Made by a program: the position numbers and the translations under genes. Of a stretch of 64,000 nt of DNA, positions 36,155-49,953 are shown one piece after another. Every line of letters starts with the position of its first letter. Position 1 is the stretch's first letter. The notes under the pieces are model-generated. The model was not told the origin of the DNA, did no database searches, and saw only the letters and a list, made by a program, of their open reading frames with translations. Where the stretch lies: contig JACBWW010000096.1 in assembly GCA_020086605.1 (NCBI GenBank), positions 1 through 64,000 of the forward strand, in the 5' to 3' direction. Source of the stretch: Lanius collurio (Eukaryota; Chordata; Aves; Passeriformes; Laniidae).

Positions 36155-39100
36155 GCCCTAGCAAATGGGGCATAAGCCACCGAAATGAAAAAAAAAAAGG
36201 AAATAAAAATTGAAAGATGGAAAAAAAAAAGTTTTGCAGTTTTCTGCACCTTAAAATGAACAACTAATAATAAATCAGTATCCAGCAGGATGGCAAGATC
36301 CTGCTATTGCTTTAGGTTGCACTGTTCTTTCTGGGTTGTCTTACATTGCTGCCATCACTGTCAAATCCATACTTCCAAAAATTCAAAAGGCTCCACAGTT
36401 ACTTTTGTCCTACCTTCTAGTAATGGACACGTATGAATTAGGCAGCAGGAGTTAATATAAAACCTTAGAAAAACCACAGAAAGCAGCTGTATGTTGGTAG
36501 AGAAAAACTCTATGTGATATATGTCTTTCTGTAATATTTTTTTTCAAAATAATCTGTTTTTAATCTCAAAAACAGGGTCTCAGAATTCTGAAAGAAAAAT
36601 AGTATATTCTACACTAGATTATTTCAGGCAATGTTTTACAAAGCATTAGACATAATGAGAATGTCAAAGATCATCAAATTTTTCCAATGGACTTTCCATT
36701 AAATTATGTTTACAATTACTGAGAGGTTAGATTTGCAAAGAAATGAGCTGACATTTCAGCATCCTGTGGCAATAGCAGTATTTTCAGTCAGGATTTCAAT
36801 TTTATGTCCAGCTTGACAAAACTAGTGTAATTCTGTTTTCCTTGGGTGTAGCTAGGTTTATTTATAGCAAGGTCAACTCATTTGAAGTATCTTGTCTCTC
36901 TTTACTCAGTAGAGGAATGGTCATGCAAGTAAAACTCTGGATGGTGGTGTTTCTCTGCAATAGTAGGAAGAACCAGCAACCACAGAAATTGCCTCTCTGC
37001 CTGTCAGATTTGATATTCAATGCACAAAACATTTTGTAGATAAAAAGATACTGGAGCTTATCTCCATGTAATAACAGTGAGCACGTGTTTTTCAAAGCAC
37101 ACTGCAGACCCCAAACACAGTGGGGGCTCCGATGGAACTCCCACATGGAAGCCTTCATCTACCAATCTGACAACTAAATACATGGGCCAGATCTTCTCCC
37201 CAAAACTGAGGAGATAAAAATCCTGCTGCAAAAATTCTCTCTGCCCTGGGTTTTCTGTGGGAAAACATTCTGGAGTTCATCAGTTCTTTTCCTCCCACTT
37301 CCCCATATCCCTTCCTCTCTGGTGACATAATTTGACTTCCAGGAGAAGAAAATTTCCCAGAACATATGTTAATTACATGGTATCCCAACTCTATTATCTA
37401 GGAGTGTGCTTACACACAGTTTTCTGCATCTCCTGCCTTCCACAGCTCTCTCACCATCCTTTTCCTCTGCTGCTTTTCCATGAAAGATGCTCATACAGCT
37501 TCAGAAAAGCTGTCATTGAAAATTACTTCACCAGTGTCACGAGCATCTGCACAAATCCTGCTCTTGCCTGGCCATTTTGTTTTTGTTACTTCCTGCTATT
37601 GCTTTGGAAGTGAAAAACTTTTCCTTGTCCCACCAGTGGGCTCTGTGAGACCTCTGGCATTTTTTTTTTTCTATTCAATGTGAACGTGTATTGAAGATGA
37701 GAACCAAATGAACATTTAAGTACCTTTAGTACATCTTAAGGCAAATTTGAGCAGCAAAGTCATGAAGAGTGTTCACAGACGAGTGGCTTAAGCCATTTAA
37801 AGGACAGCAAGACAAATGCATCCCTGAAAACACATCTCTGGGTAACTGATATGCTGTACTGCACATGCCTAGAGGCAGCATGCCCTTTTTTACATATGTG
37901 GACCTGCCTGCCCCTAAAAGCTGTTTTAAATTCACAAAGTAGGTGTCTCTAGCCCTAAGTTGCCTGAGGGCCCAAGTGATTTGTTTTACCACAGGAGTGC
38001 TAAATACACACTTGAAAATGCTGAATTCAACCCAAAATGTACTAACCACAGATGTTTCATTCAAGATTCAACATGAAAGGCAACAGGATCATTATGCTTC
38101 AGTGGGGAAGTAGAAGTTAACAAAGAATATTAAAATAAATACAATTCTGGCATGCATGAAAGATGGTGAAACCTGAAAACAGTAAGGGAATCGCTACAAC
38201 AAAGTTACATGTCAAGGCCATGACCACACTGTGAGACAGAAATGAAGTGCCCAAAAGTGGACAGTGCTGTTATGTGAGAAGCAGGGCTTTGTGACTTCAA
38301 TTTAAAAAAAAACCCACCACTTTTGAGTGGAACTGTCTTGGGGCATTGGATAAACTATACCCAAAGACCACCGTGAAATGCCTCATTTAGCACTGACCTC
38401 CCCTTCTCTAGCTGACTAGCATCAGGTAGTGAATATCAGACTCTTTGGTCTTGGTTGACTGGGTGCACCTAGAAAGGCAAATTCCCCCCGGGAAAAGGAC
38501 TCAGAGGATGGATGCAGTGACACATCTCTCATCTCCCTTACGTGAGTGAGCAAGTGCACACCGACCAGCAATGACATGATTTAGTCCTAGCCACCATCAA
38601 AATGTTCCAGAACTCTTAACAACATACAAACTACAGTCAGCAGGGTGGCTCCTCAACAACGCTTCATCTGTGAATGGAGTGCTGTATTTGAAGATATCAT
38701 GTATGAAAAATATGGCATCGTTAGTATGATCCTCTCCTTTCTGCAACAATTAGTTTTATGCCTCACTGTATGTTCAGCAGAATGCAGACATTCAGTTAAA
38801 ATCCTCCCTCTCTCTCCATCTCTTACAGCCTCTTCAGAGGTGTGCACTTCTGTCACAGCTGTTGATTTAAAACATGATGTTTTAAGCATGTGCACATTTA
38901 GTTGATAGGGGATATCACTCATTTGCATTCACCGCTATTTGGTTTAAGCAATTCCCTTTTAGCATTTTATGACAGGAATTTATAGTTAATTGACAAACTT
39001 CCTATACTATTATCATCTTTACATTTTTATGAGAACATAAAAAAAACATCGTGTATGTGAAACCCTGGAAAGTTTTCTTCTAAGCACTGCTTTTTTTCCC

Positions 39101-42100
39101 ACGGAATTTATCTTCCAGTTATTAATAAAAAAAATCTGTAGAAGCCAAGATGCACAGTTAAATGTAAATCACATTGCCTAGTGTTGCTTAAATTTGTTCT
39201 TTGAAACATCTGCTTTTCAAGCTTTATTTACCTGTCTGCTGATAGGCAGACAAATTACTGCAAGATTTTTTTTTTGCCTGAAGAGCTGTCTGTCATTTCA
39301 CAGAACACATGCAACGAAAAGAAGTTGACTTCCCTTTTTCTGAAATATGCTGGGAAAAAAACAACCTAAAAACCCTTGCCCAAACAAAACAAACACTTTG
39401 GATTTCCTTCACATACAAGAAGAACTACACCAGCCAACCCTTTAAACAAACACTGTCATGGCTGAGTCCCTCATCAGAGGCTTAGCACTGAACAGTTTGA
39501 CATTGTGAATACTTCATGCTTGCTTTACTTTCAGAATCTAAGGATGCAGTCTTGTCCCATCTGACTAAATATACATTTCAAACTTTTAAATATTTAAAAC
39601 AACTTAAAACTACCCCTAAGAGCTGTTGGCTGACAGAGATGGTTCTCAGCTAATCCAAACTACTTCTGGGACCTTCTTAGTGTGTCAGAGATGTGTTTGT
39701 TTGTGTGGAGAGCACAAACCCCATTCTGCAAAGGTATTTTTCTCATGCACATATTTACATTGTAGCCTGGCATGTGTATAAACATAGCACCACTGAGAAG
39801 GCTTCCTGAACCAGATTTGTAACCTTTAATGGAAGCACATCCTGTTATCTCAGAGCAGAGAACAAACTCATGAAGTATGTGGGAAAGAACCCCCAGGTCT
39901 AAGCAGGAGAACTTCAGGAAAGATCGTGTTGATCATTCCAAATCACATGTTTTGGCATAACACTTTTTTATGGACAAGTGATTTCTTTTAGAGACAAGGT
40001 TTATAACCACCTATTGTAGAAATCCTTGTTGAAAATGCTGATACATAAAAGAAAAATTTTAAAAAATAATAATAATCCTTTCAGTCCATAGACACATACA
40101 GAAACAAATACTGAGGAAAGTGACAGATAAAAATCTCCTTTTAATTCCCAGTTCTCAAATCTGACTTTAAATTATTCCATCTCTTCATGTGCCAACAGGA
40201 TGGACAGGGTTACTGGAGGACTAAAAGAACTCCAGAGTATCGTCCTCTAAAGGAGCAACAGTGTACAGGGGATCCATGACACAACAAAAGGACACATTCA
40301 GAGGGCTGCTTAAAGGGAAAAAAATGTTGTGAAGCACTCCAATACAACACTTTGAAATGTCTCATAGGTGCCTTCTGAGGAAACATAAAAAAATGGTAGC
40401 TGTGATTGCTTTTTGTAACTGACAACAGCATTTGATATCAGTTCTGGCTTTTTGAGGCAGGACCTGTGTGAAACCAGCAGCTGTGCATCAAAACCAAAAT
40501 ATTCTTCCAAGGAGCTACAAAAAAGGCCCAAGACATAAAAGGACTGATAATTATAACAGCAGAAACATAATGAGCTCTGAGTGTAATTGATGGTGAGTTG
40601 AACTGTTCTTTCAAAAAAACCCCAAAACACTAAAAAAATAAACAAACCATTTTCAACATGTTTAGGGAGAGTTATTCTACTGCTAACATTTTAATAGTGC
40701 TTTTACACCTACATTGTACAGGAACCTTTTATTCCTAGAACACCCTGAAAATTGGATGACTCATTTCAATATGTTACACCTTGTGAAACACTTTAAACAA
40801 ACTTGAAAATCAATTATAACAAAAGAAATGCTACACTGGTTGTGGAAATTTTGGAAAAAGGAAAGTAATTTTTTCTTCCCAGCATTTGGTGCTTAGTAAC
40901 ATTTTTGATACAAGAACTTAAAATATTTTAAGAGATTTTCAAGAAACAGAAGAGACTGGAAAGACTGTGAAAGGGGGAAAATAATCTATCCTATGAACGC
41001 AAACCTCTTTCTGTCCATTTTTCTCATTTCATTCACTCAAGTTCATAAACATTGTTGAATCACAGCAATGCAGCCATGACTTTTGGTGCTTCCTGCATGA
41101 CAGAACACGTTAAAATTCAGCTCAGTTACTGTACCTGTGGATGAAATGCAACCAGGACTGAGAAAAAGTACTGGATACATTTGTTCCCTCTATTTGGCAG
41201 GGTTGGGGAAAGGAGAGGCAGATTTTCAGAGCTTCCTAAGAATAATGAATTAAAATAAGCACACCCTTTTCTTAGTTATTGCTGTTGTTAGTAGCCAGAG
41301 TAAGAGTACCAGTTTTATTTTACCTATATAGCTCTCTCTACCATTTAGGAAAATTAAAATTAGTGTAATAAACTGGCCTTCTGCTTGCTTCCTCCAGATG
41401 CTGTCCCTTTGCACACCATTTAAAATAAACTATGAGGGGTTATTTAAATAGTGATAGGAAACAAAATATGTATCTTCCCCTGGATTTCACTACTGCCCTT
41501 TTCTATTCTTAATGCATTTAAAGACAGAAGCAAACCAACAAAGAAATAAAATACAAGGAATCACAGAGGCTCTGCTTCAGCTTTTCTGTGTGTGCTCAAG
41601 TATTTAGTGTTATCAGTGAGGGAGTGCAGAAACATGGAATGACATCCTCTCTGAGAAGAGTGAGGATGGGAATAGCTCCAATGGTCATCCTCAGTCCCTA
41701 TTAAGTCAGCAAGAAACTTCAACCAGCAAAACCAGATTTCAAGGCAGAATACCAGTCAATGCCCTAGTCACTGTCACATGATTAGCAAAAATCAGGTGGG
41801 CAAACAACACATATTTTAGGATGCTTTCCCTTTTTTTCTTTCTTCTTTCCCCAATTAGTTGGCTTCTTTGGTATTGCTAAATTCCTTTTGTTTTCAAAGA
41901 ATCTCATTTTCTTTCCACTGAAACAAAACTGAAGAAAAGAAGTGAAAAAATGATGGGGCAACTAGGCAGGTAAAATCCTTGTAAATCCTACTCCAAACTG
42001 CTTAATATTCTGAATCCCTACTTCAGGGACATAAAAAACCCTGCTGGCATAGTCTGAGTTGCACTGATGTCTCAGTAGGAAGAGTTTACTGTAGATTTGG

Positions 42101-43621
42101 AAGCTTTGCTTCTAAAAAAAAAAGGAAAGAACAAGCAAGAAATTAAGATTCCTCTGTTATGCTGGGGTTTTCTACAACAGAAGCCTCAGTGATAAACAGA
42201 AATATAAACAAACAGAAATTAGAAGCATTAGAAGTGGTCACAAACTGCTGAAGGTCTCTATTAGCATTCAAACTGATAGCGAACCATCTAGCTCATTTTG
42301 ATTCATTATGAAACTCTACTGGAGAAACAGAAAAATAACATAATTCCTAATGATTAAGACTGCCATTATGTATATTTGTATAGGCATCAGACTCTTTTCA
42401 AGTTGCTGGGACCAAGCCAGGATTCCAATTTTTGCCTGAAGCAGGCAAGAGACTGTGCTGAAATGAAACTTTAACATCCCTATTGCAAACAAAAGTAAGC
42501 CTTGAGAGTTGTGTGCTCGGTTCAATTGCCTGAATATCCACACAGGGGCAGAGCCTTCTCTGCATCACCCAGTGGAGGAGAAGTGCTGATAAATGTTTTC
42601 TAAATATCCTTTAACATACCTCAAGCATCCTCTGTCTTCAGTACAGCTGAAGCACTGCATTAAGCTGAGGTATCACTTTCGTTATTTCTTTAGCACCAGA
42701 AAATATAATTGGGACTTATTTAATGGATGGGCCCAGAATCGACTCAATACCTTCCTCAACCACCCACCCAAACTCCCCCAAACTATCCAATCCTGACTAT
42801 TCCCCTCACATACTCAGTGTAACATGCACAGTATTTTATACATGGAATTACTAGGGCAGACTCACAGGGCTCAAGCACTCTAATCCACTGTTATTCAACA
42901 GCCTCCACTGATGTGCAGAAGCTAAGAGCCTGTTCAGGGTATGTAAAACCAAATAAATTGGATGAAAATGTCTCCACAGATCATAAACTGCTATGCATTG
43001 ACACCTCTCTAGTTGTTTCCTGTCACTCTTCTCTCACCCATAAACAGGCGAGTATTGACAAAGAAAAGTAAAATCCAGACACTTTTAAATTTTCAGGGCT
43101 AAAAGTCAGTGTTTCTGATTTATAACCAGATGCCTGTGCTTTCTCCTGCCAATGTACCAAAGGGAGAGGTGTGGACTGACTGGGATATGCACCTTGGCAG
43201 CTGGAGCTCCACACCAGGCATTTCAGCAGAAGCAGAAATGACATTCTACTAAAATTAAAGCACCACAGCAAGTGTCATTGCTGGTCTCCAGCAGGGGTAC
43301 CTGGAGAGCAGCATCACCATCCTTGCACTGTCCAAAGAACCAAAGCACAGCTTCATCTGTGCTCCGTGACCTTCTGGAACACAAAAATCAGCTTGAATTT
43401 TATGTCTATCACCGGAGGAAAAAAGACCAATAAAAAGTCTCTCATGACACAGCACATTTTGCCAAAGAAAAACCAAAACCAAAACCCAACCAAACCCCAC
43501 AGTATTAATTGTTTCCTTTAATCCATTATATACAATTCTCATTTTTAGGGCTCTGTTCATGGATTTTTTAACTTCTGAATATTGAAAAATGCTGGAGTTT
43601 TGGCAGGAAAAACAAGGCATA
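36155..43621. other. CADM2 intron segment, no gene found
   Basis: No repeat family, exon or RNA gene is recognised. The longest open frames (112 codons at 37726-38064, 111 at 40310-40645 and 121 at 43255-43620, all minus strand) have no family signature. Confidence 0.6.
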
Positions 43622-43951
43622 TGTACAAATTACACAAAGTACTTCATGATCATATAAATCTTCCTTCATTGGTACTAGGCTTAAATTTAGATTTGTCTAA
43701 TAATCACCAACGTAATCTGATTCTGTAAAAAACTGTACCCAAAGTTTTACCTGTGTTTGCTGTGGCAAATGAACTGTGACTTACACAGCAGCATGTTTAC
43801 ATGGTTTGTACATCAGGAAGATTTTAGCAGCAATTTATACTGCTAGAAGATTTAGGTTAACCACTTTGGATTAAGGTAGAGGGTTGTTACAGTTGTGCTT
43901 TAATAATCTCTCAATTTTCCATATTTTTAACTGTGGTTATAAAATCTGAAT
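43622..43951 (+). repeat. Local direct duplication, copy 1
   Basis: Copy 1 of a diverged direct repeat. Anchors shared with copy 2 at a nearly constant offset of about 1,510 bp are gatttgtctaataatcac, ttttacctgtgtttgctgtg, gcagcatgtttacat and tatttttaactgtggttat. Identity by eye is around two thirds. It has no coding potential and no recognised repeat family. Confidence 0.7.
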
Positions 43952-45133
43952 TTGTGTTACCCCTCTCTGCTTTATGTTACTTATTCCTACCATTACTGTA
44001 ACAGATGCTCCTTGGGGTCCCCAATCACTTTGGTTAATTGTGGAACCATTACTGCCATTAGAACCTTGAGCCACCCAGGCAGTTTTTCTTTACACACACC
44101 AGCAGTGCAATTGCTAAATAGTTTGATAGTCATTTTATCAGGGAACTCACACAATAGCTGGCCATAGAGACAAATTATATTTTCCCTTATAGCAATAAGA
44201 CTCCCATCTGATGAGCATTCCCATCAGATAGTATCTTTTTTTTTTCCTTGATAAAGTGAATTATATTGTGGGATCAGTAAATGCCTTTTTCATCTGTAAT
44301 TCTTATTTGCATTATTAGGAAGGAGGAAAATTCATTACTTGGTTTCATGATTTTATAATGTCTTTGAAACCGTGCAACTTGGCAATAAAGAGTCCAAATT
44401 AGTATTTCATTTTAAAGATGTGTTACATCACCATTATTTATGGCAATAGTGGGGGGATTAAGCTGCACTCTCAAGCATCTCTGTCTCCTTCACAACCATT
44501 TCATTTAGCTTATAAATACAAGTTTAAACTTAGAGGGAAAACCTGCAAATTCTGTAACAGCAAAAGAAAACATACTTTATTCAAAAACATCCTTTAGGAA
44601 AGCACAAAAGACTTTTATGACTACATGCACAATCAGTTGCCTGTGTACTTTTATCATGTTTTCAGGGTTGAGGCCTAATTAAAATACACCATGGCACCTT
44701 TGAGAAACTATTTTCAGTAACAAAAAGTTCCAGCATTTGCTATTTTTCAATCCTACCCATGCCCTAGCCTTTACATTTTACACAGGCAGATAAATGTAAC
44801 CTTGCAAAAATAATCTTTCAAAATATTACAGACTACTTAACCTAGCTTTACTGGTTTATAACAAGACAGCCTCCAAACGAGACTGCAACTTTTTTTTTCT
44901 CTTTATCACACAATTAGGAGAAAAATGGTTTTAGTTTAGAGTTCCAAGCAATGCACTGAGATCACATTTTCCAGGTAGTGTTAAGAGACACAGTGGGCAG
45001 GATGACAAAAATGTTCTCATGTTGCATGAAGATGTTTCTCCAGCATCTCTCTCTTTCTCTTTCTTTGTCCCTCCCTACTAAACCTCACTTTGCCAAAAGG
45101 GGTAGAAGCATCTTTTAAAAATATCCTACGTCA

Positions 45134-45470
45134 GTACAAATTTCTGAAGGGTAAATTCATGAGAAAAAGGGGTACACAGTGGTGTCTGAAAATGTTGATG
45201 ATTTGTGTAATGATCACTGACTTGGTCTGATTTTTTTAAGATCTGTATCAAATGATTTTTACCTGTATTTGCTGTGGTATGTGAACTGTTATGGATAGCA
45301 GCATATTTACATTGTCTGTACACCAAAGATGTTTTAATAATAGATTTTACTGTTACAAGATTTATTTTAACTAGATTGGATGAATGTAGAGGTATATTAT
45401 GGTTGTGATCTATTCATCTTCCACTTTTTAGTATTTTTATTTATGGTTATTAAAGTAATATATTTAAATT
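45134..45470 (+). repeat. Local direct duplication, copy 2
   Basis: Copy 2 of the repeat at 43622-43951. It has gatttgtgtaatgatcac, ttttacctgtatttgctgtg, gcagcatatttacat and tatttttatttatggttat in the same order and orientation. The sequence between the copies (43952-45133) does not appear to be repeated. Confidence 0.7.
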
Positions 45471-48400
45471 TATTTTTCAGAACATTGCACCAAATAGCCT
45501 ACAGTTAGTCAACATTTAGAAAGGCCCATTTTGATGAATTTTATTGTTTCTAATATTAATTAAAGCTATGACTTCAGATTGTTATGGTTTTGTTCATTTA
45601 AATGATGACAAATAGAACATTTGTCAATTTTTTCCTGTGCAGACAAGTGTGAGAACACAGGAATGTCTGTACTAGATGGGAAAACACCACCATCTAGTCC
45701 AATTTAATTTAAAACCAAATGAAAAATGGAATACATAAAGTTTCCCTTGCTCACTCACCCATTTTTTGACTCCAGAGTCTAGAAACTTTCTGCATTGGTG
45801 ACTGTATTCACATCATTCACTTTTTTCATGTCATTTCTAATTTAATTTAACTGCTGCCACCTCTCTCTCCAGCTATCTCTTTTCCAAGGTGAAGAGTGCT
45901 AGTGTGTTTAATCTCTCTTAGCACAGACACCATTTTCAAAGATCAGCCATCCTTCTCACTTCCCCCCTTCCCCTCCACCCTCATTTCTATCACTTTTTTT
46001 TTTTTTGCTGCTGGATAACCAGAACTCCACAGAGCATTTCCAAACCAGAGGTGCAGTATTTCCAAAGTGTGTAAGGCACACCCTGAGGTGCACAACTTAA
46101 GGTGCACCCCAGATTTCTGAAGTGATGAGGCAATAATTTCTGTTTGGGTTTCTGCCCCTCTCCTTGCTTGAAAATCATTCTTTCTCTCCAGCAAAAGCCA
46201 AGAGTGCTGGGGTGGCAGGTGACAGTGCCAGTGACACTGCGGGACCCTATCACTTGTTTCCGAGTAGCAAAATAATTAATACTACTTCAGGAATCAAATG
46301 AAAGATTTTTGTGCTCTTCACTGTCCTGAAATACCTCGAGTTATTTTACAAGTGGCTTGTAAATAGCTCTGCTGGGCAGGAGGGATAAGGGGGGAATTAT
46401 CCCCTTTAGTATGTGAAGGAAAAATATGCAGAAACTCTGGTAGACTTCTATAAATACTTTGAAACTGAAAATGATGAACCTTTCCTAATTTAATCATAAA
46501 AGTGATTTCAAATGATACATGAACTACAAGGTGACCATGCCTTTCTGCTAAGTACTCTCACTGCATAAAAAAATCCTTGAAATAGAAATGGGGAATGTTC
46601 GGCAGGAGAGTAAATAGTTTAAATTTGTTTTAAATTTCTGTCCTAAAAATATTGTTGTACTACTGCTCTCTAGCAGCAGCAATATTTAGCATTATCTACT
46701 GTGGTACTGCAGATGTTCAGATAAATATTTGGAAAATGAGTAAAAAATTTGAAGTCCTATTACTTTTTCTTTCTTTGAAGCAGGTTCTGCGGACACTTCA
46801 GACAGAAATTGGGTCTTATCTTAATATTCACACCTTATCAAAGTTGTGAAGTGCTACATAAAATGAGCAAATAGAGTAAATGCTTGATAAGTGCCTAACA
46901 ATATAAATGCTTTAAGCTTATCACGAAAATTATTTATCTGTAATAACACAGACTGGGTGCCAAGAAAAAAGAACAAACCAAAACGCCTCGTTTTTGTTCT
47001 ACTTGTCTCAGTATGCAATAAGTGGGGGGAAAAAAATCAAATTAATGGAGTATTTGGGCATGATTACAGCACTGTGCCTTCTGCACAACCTTCCAAATAA
47101 ACTTTCTTAAGTAAAGTTCAAAGAATGGGGTTTATCCCTAATGTCAAACGGGGTCCTAATCTCCCACTGACACACATGCATTGTAATTAAAAAAGAGATG
47201 TAGCTTCCCTGATTTCCATGGGATTGCTCATACAGCACAAAGTGGGTGGGTTTGTAGGATCAGGGCAGTACCTGCAGCCTGACTGCTGTCCCTTGTCCAG
47301 AAGACAAGAAATCAGGTCATGGGAAGGCACCTAGAAAAGTGTTAATGTTAAGAATATACTGTGTGATTAAGTAGCCACAAACAAATTCAATTAGTATGTA
47401 ATTAAAAAGATGCCTAATGTCATCTAAAACTGAGAAGAAGTTCTTAATTTTTGGTCCAGGCCTGACAAAATGATGCCATCTGTGAAGTTCAGGCTAATAA
47501 CACTCTGCTGGATTGCAGGTCCCACTCTTTGCCCTGCTCTGTACAGAAGTGGGGATGCCAATGCAGCACAGCTCTGCTGCTGATACATCATTTTCCTTTG
47601 GATTTCTGAAAGAAAAGCTGTGGAATGCAGTCAGGATTAGCTCACATTCCTGCAATGGTGAGTGGTCATCATGGGTTTTGTAGGACTTACTGCCTCACAG
47701 TCTTAAAATCCCACTTTTTTCAGTACTGCATACTTTTATTTCCATGGTTTTATCTGTATTTTTCTTTCACTAAGATGTAGGCAATGCAAAGACAGTCATT
47801 AATGCTAATGAAATATCAGCAGATAAAAACTGAGATCTTAAAATGTAATATGATGATGTAAAGAATAAACTTATTGACATAGGCCAATTCATTACAAATT
47901 AAATAAAAAAACAGGTGCTTTTTTGGCAGAAAAAGCATCCATTTCATTTGGAAAATTCCATTTACTACATTTGATAATAAATAACTCATCCACAGTCGCT
48001 TTTGACCTAGTTCTGATGTCTGAAGTTAAGTTTTAGTTGATGTTAAGGACTAATGAAGCTGATTCTTGGACCTCTCAACTGACCAAGACTATGAAATTAT
48101 TTGACTGCCATTTTCCTTTTTCCCCTTTCCAGAAGCCATCCTTTTAACATACCGTTAATATTGCAATATGGCTAAAATAACTGCCCTTTTCCAACACTGT
48201 CTTTTGAACACAGTTCAAAAGACCCTCTTCTAACCCTTACAAAGAGAATTAAAATAGCTTTTTCAAGCATTAAAAAGCCGTAGATTGAAGGGATCCAGCA
48301 AGAGATGGGAAAACTTATGAGTGTAATTTTTCTAAACGTTTGTCTGCCTTTTAAAAAATTACATTATTCCATAACTTAAAGCCTTTGATTACAATTTATT

Positions 48401-48546
48401 TGGCAAGGAAGATGACCTAAATTTTCACGTGTGATATTAAATGTAAAGCTTAGATCTTTTCAGGAACCTCTCTCAACTGGAGGTTTGCGAGTTCCAGTGC
48501 AACATCAGGTATCTGCTGTGGCTGCCATGATATAAATGCTAGGGAT
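45471..48546. other. CADM2 intron segment, no gene found
   Basis: Intronic DNA with a pyrimidine-rich patch near 45950-45985. A faint MITE-like trace lies at about 47198-47232 (gatttccatgggattgctca). Nothing coding is recognised. Confidence 0.55.
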
Positions 48547-48930
48547 GAATAGAATACAATGGAACAGAATAGAACAGAAAAACCGTGGTGAAAGGGACCC
48601 ACAGGGATCATCCAGCTCAGCTGCCTGACTGCTTCAGACCTGACACTCAAATATCTTCAGTAATGGCATTGTCCAAAGCCTCCTAAACACTGACAGGGAT
48701 GGGGCATTACCACCTCTCTCTCCAGGAAGGCTGTTACAGTGCTTGACTCTCTTGGTAAAGAAATATTTCCCAATGTTCAGTCTGAATCTCTCCTGGTGCA
48801 GCTCTGAACTGTTCCTGTCACTGGGTGCCAAGGAAGAGAACAGCATTTCCCTCTCCACTCCTCTCCTTCCTCGGGATCAGCTTCTTTTTCTCCAGACTAG
48901 ACAAGTCCAGAGTTCTTATCTGCTTCTCAA
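48547..48930 (-). mobile_element. CR1 LINE 3' fragment
   Basis: On the plus strand it begins with several degenerate CR1 terminal octamers (gaatagaatacaatggaaca region, 48547-48578). It then gives the reverse of the CR1 3' part: aaagggacccacagggatca, ctgacagggatggggcatt, ctctccaggaaggctgtta, gtaaagaaatatttcccaa, and cttctttttctccagactag. The 5' side is truncated. Its orientation is the same as CADM2. Minus-strand frames here carry the CR1-like RFRLNIGKYFFTKRVKHCN stretch. Confidence 0.85.
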
Positions 48931-49911
48931 TTCAATGAATTAATGCCAATTCTGACTCTGAAAGAAGTGGGCAATTTAAAGATGGCATATCTGCAATACT
49001 ACCCCAAGAAAATCCTTTTTAAAAATTACGTAACCAATAATAAAAGTGAGATAAATAAAAAGTGAGTGATAATAAGAAAAAGTGTGATAGAGAAACATGA
49101 GGTTGAAATGGGAAACAATAGGGAAATTGGAGAGGTTACTATGCACAGAAGAAGCCACAAATTTTCCTTTTTTTATCCAGATGTTTTTCCTATTGCTTTC
49201 CTCAACCATGTGTTTGGCCAGTGACAGATCCATTAGACACTTGTGACTTTAAATACTCATTAAGAGTCTACCCTGAGTTCTCTACTGAAGTTTGTGAAAG
49301 TATGAATAATTAGCATAATTCTGTAGCCAGTGAAAGACAGAGAAGGGTTTAAGGATGTCCAATCCTACAAAACCTAAATCAGATGACCCCAAAAGGAATG
49401 AAGGCTGTTTTATACGATCTTTGTTTAAATGCTAGCTGTTAAGTATGTTTAATTTCACTGACATTGAGAGACAAAATTGTAATTTAGGATTTTGTGTTTA
49501 AATACTGAACTAAACTCAAATGCTGGCATGCATCAACCAACCACAGATTAAAAGAGTTCTTCACAAAATGGTTTAATATGGTAGGATTTTGAAAGTTGGT
49601 CAGTCTAGAAACCAGGACAGTAACTAATAGGTTTAGTAGCCTGTAACCTTAGAAAACTCAAACATATTGGAAACAGTAAAAAAAAAACCCAAACCACAAA
49701 CAAACCCCTCTGAATGCATCTGAGCAACACTAGCTTCCAAAACCCTTGAATCTGCTCCTTATGTTCTGTCTTCAGAACACAGCTTAACAGTTCATCACTT
49801 TTTTAATAAAACAGACACACTTGAAAATGAGTTTTAGACTGACCCATGTGTTGTTCATATTATGAGCATTGTTTTTTCTGTTATTATATACAAGTGCATG
49901 CAAGCACTGTC

Positions 49912-49915
<4 letters not shown>

Positions 49916-49947
<32 letters not shown>

Positions 49948-49953
49948 AGAGAA
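49916..49953 (+). repeat. Poly-A run (A29) followed by GA repeats
   Basis: Twenty-nine A followed by gagagagaag. Unstable-length sequence, intronic, with no retroposon body recognised. Confidence 0.85.

Noticed and set aside
47198..47232. MITE-like trace gatttccatgggattgctca
   Set aside because: It resembles the TTGACTTCAATGGGACTACTCA core of ancient amniote repeats, but only over about 25 bases with no arms, so it is not listed as an element.
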